From: an uncultured Erysipelotrichaceae bacterium
GTDB taxonomy: Bacteria; Bacillota_I; Bacilli_A; RF39; UBA660
DNA: 5,853 bases
Direction of reading: 5' to 3'
NCBI GenBank assembly: GCA_902795675.1
Contig: CADBLZ010000118.1
Span: 1 to 5,853, forward strand
Positions 1-3,427 of this stretch are shown in pieces; position 1 is the first letter of the stretch, and every line of letters begins with the position of its first letter. The notes under the pieces are model-generated. The model ran no database searches and was not told the DNA's origin. It saw nothing but the letters and a program-made list of their open reading frames with translations. A program made the position numbers and the translations under genes.

Positions 1-483
1 AAACAATTTGTTGTTGAAATATTCGCATTATTATTACTTGTAGGTATTATTATCTATGCATTCTATGCAGTTAGTGCTTCTAATAAAGATAATATTAGTC
101 AAAAAGATGGTTTTGTTACAGTATTAGATGATAAGAACTTTAAAGAATTAACTATCTTAAGTGATGGTGCTGGTTTTAGTTCAGATGGTATTATTTATAC
201 TATTACAAACAATAATGCCGAAGATAAGGAATATAAAGTTATTATTATTCCTGATTCTCATGATGAGAAGGTTTTAGAAAACATTAGAGTAGGTTACGAT
301 GACTTAGGCGTTCAAACAATTAGTGACTTAGAAAAGATACGTAATGGTTATATTATTAGTACTCATGAATTAAAAGCAGGATTTACTGATATTCATAATA
401 TTAAAGTTTGGTATAAGATAGGAACTCCTGATAGTGTTAGAAAGACAAATGTTAAGTTTAAATTTGATATAGATGTAGAATAA
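1..483 (+). CDS. Single-pass membrane protein with extracytoplasmic domain, 5'-partial
   Basis: This reading frame is open from the first base and ends at TAA 481-483, giving 160 residues; the start codon lies upstream of the window. Residues about 5-25 form one hydrophobic membrane segment (EIFALLLLVGIIIYAFYAV), so probably only a short cytoplasmic N-terminus is missing. The remaining ~135 residues are polar and alternate in a beta-rich pattern (for example GIIYTITNNN, EYKVIIIP, IHNIKVWYKI), which suggests an extracellular beta-sandwich anchored by the helix. No cysteine, sortase motif or catalytic signature is visible. I do not recognise the family. Membrane-anchored small beta-sandwich proteins of this layout are common in low-GC Firmicutes, and a distant likeness to TasA/camelysin-type proteins is conceivable but not shown. 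The terminator stem begins within its last codons, so it is the last gene of its transcript. Confidence 0.85.
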   Translation, partial: KQFVVEIFALLLLVGIIIYAFYAVSASNKDNISQKDGFVTVLDDKNFKELTILSDGAGFSSDGIIYTITNNNAEDKEYKVIIIPDSHDEKVLENIRVGYDDLGVQTISDLEKIRNGYIISTHELKAGFTDIHNIKVWYKIGTPDSVRKTNVKFKFDIDVE

Positions 484-497
484 ACTACATCTTTTTT
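471..497 (+). terminator. Rho-independent terminator overlapping the stop codon of the first gene
   Basis: A perfect 8-bp stem pairs AGATGTAG (471-478) with CTACATCT (485-492) around a 6-base loop, AATAAA. A run of T follows at 492-497. The left arm is coding sequence and the TAA stop lies in the loop. Confidence 0.8.
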
Positions 498-530
498 ATG
501 TTTAATATGTGTAAAGAAAGAGGGAAGAAT

Positions 531-560
531 TTAACTATTTAGGTGGTTCTATAGTATAAT
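531..560 (+). promoter_or_regulatory. Sigma-A-like promoter for the protease/HD operon
   Basis: A consensus -10 box TATAAT lies at 555-560, with a weaker -35 candidate TTAACT (4 of 6 matches to TTGACA) at 531-536 and an 18-base spacer. The preceding terminator makes a promoter necessary here. The predicted transcription start near 566-568 would leave a leader of only about 11 bases before the ATG at 578. Confidence 0.6.
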
Positions 561-565
561 TAAAT

Positions 566-572
566 AGGTGAG
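566..572 (+). promoter_or_regulatory. Ribosome binding site for the PDZ-Lon protease gene
   Basis: AGGTGAG lies 5 bases before the ATG at 578 and supports that start. It sits almost at the predicted transcription start, so the leader would consist of little more than this site. Confidence 0.65.
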
Positions 573-577
573 TTATT

Positions 578-1585
578 ATGCTCAAAAATTTAGGAAATTT
601 TATAAAAGATAATTTATTATTTTTTATTTTATTAATATTAATTCTAGTATGTACAGTTATTAAAGTTCCTTATGCAGTTGAAATGCCAGGAGGAACGATT
701 GACTTAAGTGATAGAGTTACTGTTAATGGTGATGAACTTGATATAGATGGTTCATTTAATATGGCATATGTTACAATGGTTGATGGTAGTATCCCTTATG
801 TTTTATTCGGGCTTATTAATCCTGATTGGGAAGTAATTCCTGAGAGTGATTTAACAGGTGAAAATGAAACAATGGAAGACTCAACAACAAGAGATAGAAT
901 ATTTCTTGAACAAAGTAAGAATTTTGCTATTAAAGCTGCTTTAGAAGCTAGTGGTAAAGAATATAAAATAGTAAATGATAATTATAAAATTATATATATT
1001 GATTCAAAAGCTGATACTGATATTAAGATAGATGATATCTTATTATCATATGATGGTAAAAAGATTGATTCTTTAGATAAGTTTAAAGAATATATTAGTA
1101 CTAAAAATGTTGGCGAATCAATTAAGTTAGTTGTTGATAGAAGTGGCAAAGAAGAAGAGGTTACTGCTAAGATCTATCAATCTGAAGATAATAATAAATA
1201 TATTGGAGTAAGTATTGTTAATCTATTTGATATTGAATCTGATTTTGATGTTAAGATTAAATCTGAATTATCTGAATCTGGTCCATCAGGTGGAATGATG
1301 ATGGCACTTATGATATATTGTGGAATCACTGGTGAAGATTTAACTGGTGGTAAGAAAATAGTTGGAACTGGTACTATTGGTGAAGATGGTGCTGTTGGTG
1401 AAATTGGTGGCGTTAAGTATAAATTAATGGGTGCTCATAAAGCTAAAGCAGATGTATTTTTAGTACCTAAGAATAATTATGAAGAAGCTATCAAAGTAAA
1501 AAAAGAGAAAGGGTATGATATTTCAATTGTATCTGTTGAAACATTAGATGACGCAATTAAGTATCTTAAAGAGAATCATGATTAA
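578..1585 (+). CDS. ylbL: SepM/YlbL-family membrane-anchored PDZ-Lon serine protease
   Basis: This is a 335-residue protease of normal length for the YlbL/SepM family. A basic N-terminus precedes one membrane helix at residues about 13-29, and the rest should face outside. Next comes the family-typical stretch around VKVP/AVEMPGG-like sequence (29-39). A PDZ domain lies at about 134-200 (IDDILLSYDGKKIDS, VGESIKLVVDRSGKEEEV). The C-terminal Lon-type protease domain spans about 210-330 and has both parts of the Ser-Lys dyad: Ser237 in GPSGG and Lys280 in GGVK, followed by KADVFLVPKNN. Known homologues act outside the membrane: SepM trims the competence pheromone in streptococci, and YlbL (DdcP) in B. 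subtilis degrades the division inhibitor YneA. Which substrate applies here cannot be read from sequence; no competence-peptide gene is visible. The start is fixed by a ribosome binding site 5 bases upstream, and the 3' end overlaps the next gene by 8 bases. Confidence 0.93.
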   Translation: MLKNLGNFIKDNLLFFILLILILVCTVIKVPYAVEMPGGTIDLSDRVTVNGDELDIDGSFNMAYVTMVDGSIPYVLFGLINPDWEVIPESDLTGENETMEDSTTRDRIFLEQSKNFAIKAALEASGKEYKIVNDNYKIIYIDSKADTDIKIDDILLSYDGKKIDSLDKFKEYISTKNVGESIKLVVDRSGKEEEVTAKIYQSEDNNKYIGVSIVNLFDIESDFDVKIKSELSESGPSGGMMMALMIYCGITGEDLTGGKKIVGTGTIGEDGAVGEIGGVKYKLMGAHKAKADVFLVPKNNYEEAIKVKKEKGYDISIVSVETLDDAIKYLKENHD

Positions 1586-2201
1586 GTATTATAATGAAAA
1601 CGTAATTGAAAATATTGATCCAAGTATCGTTAAGCATCCAATGTTTAATGATTGGTTTGAGATAGTTAAACCAGTATTAATGCATGATGAATTTCAAAAA
1701 AGAAAAATATTTTTTCATCATTTTAATTTATCTGTTTGGGATCATTCGATATTAGTTTCTTTTAACGCTTATTTATATTCATTATATTTTAAATGCGATT
1801 CAAGAGTATGTGCCTTAGCTGGTTTATTACATGACTTTTATCCATGGACATGGCAATATAATGAAGAGTTAGAAGAATTAGATGGTGGTAAGTATTTAGT
1901 TGAACTTAAGACTAAACATCCATTATTTAGACAACATGGATTTACTCATGGTAAAGCTGCTAGTATTAACTATGTTAAGTATTTTCCAGAACTAGAAGAT
2001 GAGAGAATAACTAATTCAATAAAGAGACATATGTTCCCTTTAACACCAATACCTCCAAAATATAAAGAAGGTATGATTATTACTTTAGTAGATAAGTTAA
2101 ATAGTTCTAGAGAATTACCAACTATTAGTTATTTTGCTAAAACGGCAAGTTCAAAATTAAAATTTAAACCTAAATTAGAAAAAGAATATAATAAAGATTG
2201 A
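1578..2201 (+). CDS. HD-domain metal-dependent phosphohydrolase, uncharacterised
   Basis: This encodes a 207-residue soluble protein with HD-superfamily metal ligands: His56 (VWDHS), the HD pair His85-Asp86 (GLLHDFYPW) and Asp172 (LVDKLNS). Extra histidines at 47-48, 120, 124 (HGFTHGK) and 151 (KRHMFPLTPIPP) resemble a family of HD proteins in clostridia and bacilli whose substrate is unknown; HD enzymes generally hydrolyse phosphoester or nucleotide bonds. An upstream in-frame ATG at 1548 would overlap the protease gene by 38 bases and has no ribosome binding site, so I prefer ATG 1578. That start lies in the overlap ATGATTAA with the protease stop and is preceded by a weak AAAGAGA site, which suggests translational coupling. 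The gene ends in TGA, with a second in-frame TGA one codon later and a TAG soon after. No terminator follows it, so transcription probably continues into the small membrane peptide gene. Confidence 0.87.
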   Translation: MIKYYNENVIENIDPSIVKHPMFNDWFEIVKPVLMHDEFQKRKIFFHHFNLSVWDHSILVSFNAYLYSLYFKCDSRVCALAGLLHDFYPWTWQYNEELEELDGGKYLVELKTKHPLFRQHGFTHGKAASINYVKYFPELEDERITNSIKRHMFPLTPIPPKYKEGMIITLVDKLNSSRELPTISYFAKTASSKLKFKPKLEKEYNKD

Positions 2202-2226
2202 AATTGAAAATAGAAAAGATTAGAAT
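2198..2226 (+). promoter_or_regulatory. Possible internal promoter for the small membrane peptide gene
   Basis: TTGAAA (2198-2203, 5 of 6 matches) is followed after exactly 17 bases by TAGAAT (2221-2226, 5 of 6). The -35 box overlaps the HD gene's TGA stop. The predicted start near 2233 is just before the GGGAGG site. Such matches arise often in AT-rich DNA, so this is only a candidate. Confidence 0.4.
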
Positions 2227-2236
2227 AGAGATATAT

Positions 2237-2242
2237 GGGAGG
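2237..2242 (+). promoter_or_regulatory. Strong ribosome binding site for the small peptide gene
   Basis: GGGAGG is the most G-rich Shine-Dalgarno sequence in the window. It lies 4 bases before ATG 2247 and 7 bases before ATG 2250. The spacing favours the second ATG, which would shorten the product by one residue. Confidence 0.75.
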
Positions 2243-2246
2243 AAAC

Positions 2247-2333
2247 ATGATGGAACAAGAAAACAGTAAGGTCAGAATATTTACAATTTTATTTCTCCTT
2301 GTACTTGTTGTACTTATTACATTATCAATTTAA
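2247..2333 (+). CDS. Small single-helix membrane peptide, 28 residues
   Basis: The short frame reads MMEQENSKVRIFTILFLLVL followed by VVLITLSI and TAA. The first ten residues are hydrophilic and end in K-V-R. The rest (about 11-28) is one continuous hydrophobic helix that stops at the C-terminus, which predicts N-inside insertion with almost nothing outside. I judge it real because it has a strong GGGAGG site, because its hydrophobicity pattern is unlikely by chance, and because a terminator is built on its stop codon. ATG 2250 is an equally plausible start (27 residues). It lies 45 bases after the HD gene and may be the third gene of the protease operon or be made from its own weak promoter. 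Its function is unknown. Peptides of this size often regulate or are cleaved by membrane enzymes, and the nearby membrane protease is an obvious but unproven partner. Confidence 0.7.
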   Translation: MMEQENSKVRIFTILFLLVLVVLITLSI

Positions 2334-2355
2334 AGACTTTTATAAGTCTTTTTTT
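2332..2355 (+). terminator. Rho-independent terminator after the small peptide gene
   Basis: A perfect 8-bp stem pairs AAAGACTT (2332-2339) with AAGTCTTT (2344-2351) around the loop TTAT, and a T run reaches 2355. The stem starts inside the TAA stop codon. It closes the protease-HD-peptide transcript. Confidence 0.8.
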
Positions 2356-2357
2356 AA

Positions 2358-2386
2358 TTGCAATTTGTTGGTTATTATTCTATAAT
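2358..2386 (+). promoter_or_regulatory. Sigma-A-like promoter for the surface protein gene
   Basis: TTGCAA (2358-2363, 4 of 6) and a perfect TATAAT (2381-2386) are separated by the ideal 17 bases. It lies directly after a terminator. The predicted start near 2393 gives a leader of about 20 bases. Confidence 0.7.
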
Positions 2387-2399
2387 TAACTTGTATAGT

Positions 2400-2406
2400 A
2401 AGGTGG
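2400..2406 (+). promoter_or_regulatory. Ribosome binding site for the surface protein gene
   Basis: AAGGTGG lies 6 bases before ATG 2413 and fixes that start. Confidence 0.8.
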
Positions 2407-2412
2407 TTTTAT

Positions 2413-3378
2413 ATGAAGAAATTTGACCCTCAAAAAGAATTAAATAATCTTAGAACTAATAATAAATCTGAGATTAATAATATGATGGTACCATTACTAG
2501 TAATAGGTTGTGCTATGCTTGGTATGGTAGGTTATACTTTTAGTGTTAATTTAGAGAATAAAGCCCCTAAAGAATATACTATAAAATTGGATTTAGAAAA
2601 TACTAATGTTAATAGTTATGTTAAAACTGTTAAAGAAGGTAAATTCAGTGATAAGATTGATACTGATAGTACTTTTGCTTCAATTAATTGTACTAAAGGT
2701 GATTTAAAGTATAATGCTGAACTTAATACTATTTATAGTGATAATATTAATAGTGATGTTGAATGTGTTGTATCTTATCTTGGTGATGGTACAAAGATGA
2801 TTGACTTCAATAGTATGAATACAATAAATGATAATACTGGTATTAGTTATTATTACCAAGGTAATTCTACTAATAATTATGTTAGATTCCATGATATGAT
2901 TTTTAGAATTGTTAGAGTTAATGGTGATGGTAGTTATAGATTATTATTAGATTCTAGTATTGGTTCTGGTAATATTTATAATTATAATGATATCTTAGTT
3001 AATTGGTTCAATACTTATTTAGCTACAGATGAATACATTGTTACTAGTGATTATGATTATAATAATTATAGTTTACTAAATGAATCTAGTTTAAGTACAT
3101 TAGTTAATATGGATTCATTCAATATTAGTAATGTTGGTTTATTATCTTTAAAAGAAGTTTATAATATTAATAAAGGTGTTACTAATAGTTATATACCTAA
3201 TAATATGTTACTTGGTAATAAATATGATGAAAGTAATACTTGGATTACAAGAGATGGTAATTTAAATTATGATAGTAATTATGGTTCATTTGATATTAGA
3301 CCAGTAATTAATATAAAGGCCGTTAAGTTTGTTGGCCAAGGAACAATTGAAAGTCCATTTGAAATAGGAGACAAATAG
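2413..3378 (+). CDS. Asn-rich single-pass surface protein with a C-terminal RPVIN-type domain
   Basis: This 321-residue protein has a hydrophilic cytoplasmic N-terminus (about 1-24), one membrane helix (about 25-43, MVPLLVIGCAMLGMVGYTF) and a long external part. Residues about 50-125 form a first region with two cysteines, Cys93 and Cys118, that could form a disulfide. From about 145 the pattern is YYYQGNSTNNYVRFHDMIFR, then IVRVNGDGSYRLL, VNWFNTYL, VGLLSLKEV, and near the end IRPVIN with a GQGTIESPFEI finish. To me this resembles a domain (DUF6273-like) frequent in cell-surface proteins of uncultured gut Firmicutes; its role is unknown, perhaps adhesion or ligand binding. Asparagine makes up 46 of 321 residues. 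No sortase motif or protease signature is present. It has its own promoter and terminator and so is a single-gene unit. Family assignment is from memory of the motif order, so it is moderate. Confidence 0.88.
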   Translation: MKKFDPQKELNNLRTNNKSEINNMMVPLLVIGCAMLGMVGYTFSVNLENKAPKEYTIKLDLENTNVNSYVKTVKEGKFSDKIDTDSTFASINCTKGDLKYNAELNTIYSDNINSDVECVVSYLGDGTKMIDFNSMNTINDNTGISYYYQGNSTNNYVRFHDMIFRIVRVNGDGSYRLLLDSSIGSGNIYNYNDILVNWFNTYLATDEYIVTSDYDYNNYSLLNESSLSTLVNMDSFNISNVGLLSLKEVYNINKGVTNSYIPNNMLLGNKYDESNTWITRDGNLNYDSNYGSFDIRPVINIKAVKFVGQGTIESPFEIGDK

Positions 3379-3397
3379 TCTTCTATTTTTATTTTTT
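3362..3397 (+). terminator. Rho-independent terminator overlapping the surface protein stop codon
   Basis: An 11-bp stem pairs 3362-3372 (AAATAGGAGAC) with 3378-3388 (GTCTTCTATTT), with one G-U pair, around the loop AAATA. A T-rich tail with six consecutive T follows at 3392-3397. The last four codons form the left arm and loop, and the TAG stop spans loop and right arm. Confidence 0.8.
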
Positions 3398-3400
3398 AAA

Positions 3401-3409
3401 TGCTATAAT
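3401..3409 (+). promoter_or_regulatory. Extended -10 promoter for mutS
   Basis: TGC followed by a perfect TATAAT (3404-3409) makes an extended -10 element (TGnTATAAT). No good -35 box is present at the right distance because that region is occupied by the upstream terminator. The predicted start near 3416 leaves a leader of about 12 bases. Confidence 0.6.
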
Positions 3410-3421
3410 AACACTTGTGAT

Positions 3422-3426
3422 GAAGG
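3422..3426 (+). promoter_or_regulatory. Atypically close ribosome binding site for mutS
   Basis: GAAGG is the only Shine-Dalgarno-like sequence here and lies a single base before ATG 3428, where 5-9 is usual. No in-frame alternative start exists upstream, and the next Met (codon 15, 3470) has no such site and falls within the conserved N-terminus. The start at 3428 is therefore kept, probably with reduced efficiency. Confidence 0.5.
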
Positions 3427-3427
3427 T

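Noticed and set aside
507..542. Short frame beginning MCKERGKN between the first terminator and the protease promoter
   Set aside because: Only 11 codons long, with no binding site before it, and it lies upstream of the predicted transcription start.
541..553. AGGTGGTTCTATA, nearly identical to the ribosome binding region at 2401-2413
   Set aside because: Here it sits within the promoter spacer with no start codon after it at the right distance; probably chance similarity or a relic.
484..577. Search of the gene-free stretches (also 2202-2246, 2334-2412 and 3379-3427) for riboswitches, tRNAs or small RNAs
   Set aside because: All are under 100 bases and are accounted for by terminators, promoters and ribosome binding sites.
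1548..1577. Upstream ATG that would add ten residues to the HD protein
   Set aside because: It would overlap the protease gene by 38 bases with no ribosome binding site; the added residues match the protease's conserved C-terminal coding in another frame.
2199..2216. TGA, TGA and TAG in frame at the HD gene end, raising the possibility that TGA encodes Trp
   Set aside because: Trp is written TGG in the genes read here and I saw no internal in-frame TGA in any gene, so the standard code fits.
2704..2892. 62-codon open frame on the minus strand
   Set aside because: It lies wholly inside the surface protein gene, opposite its Asn/Asp/Ile-rich codons, has no ribosome binding site that I can see, and has an Ile-heavy composition typical of antisense to AT-rich coding sequence.
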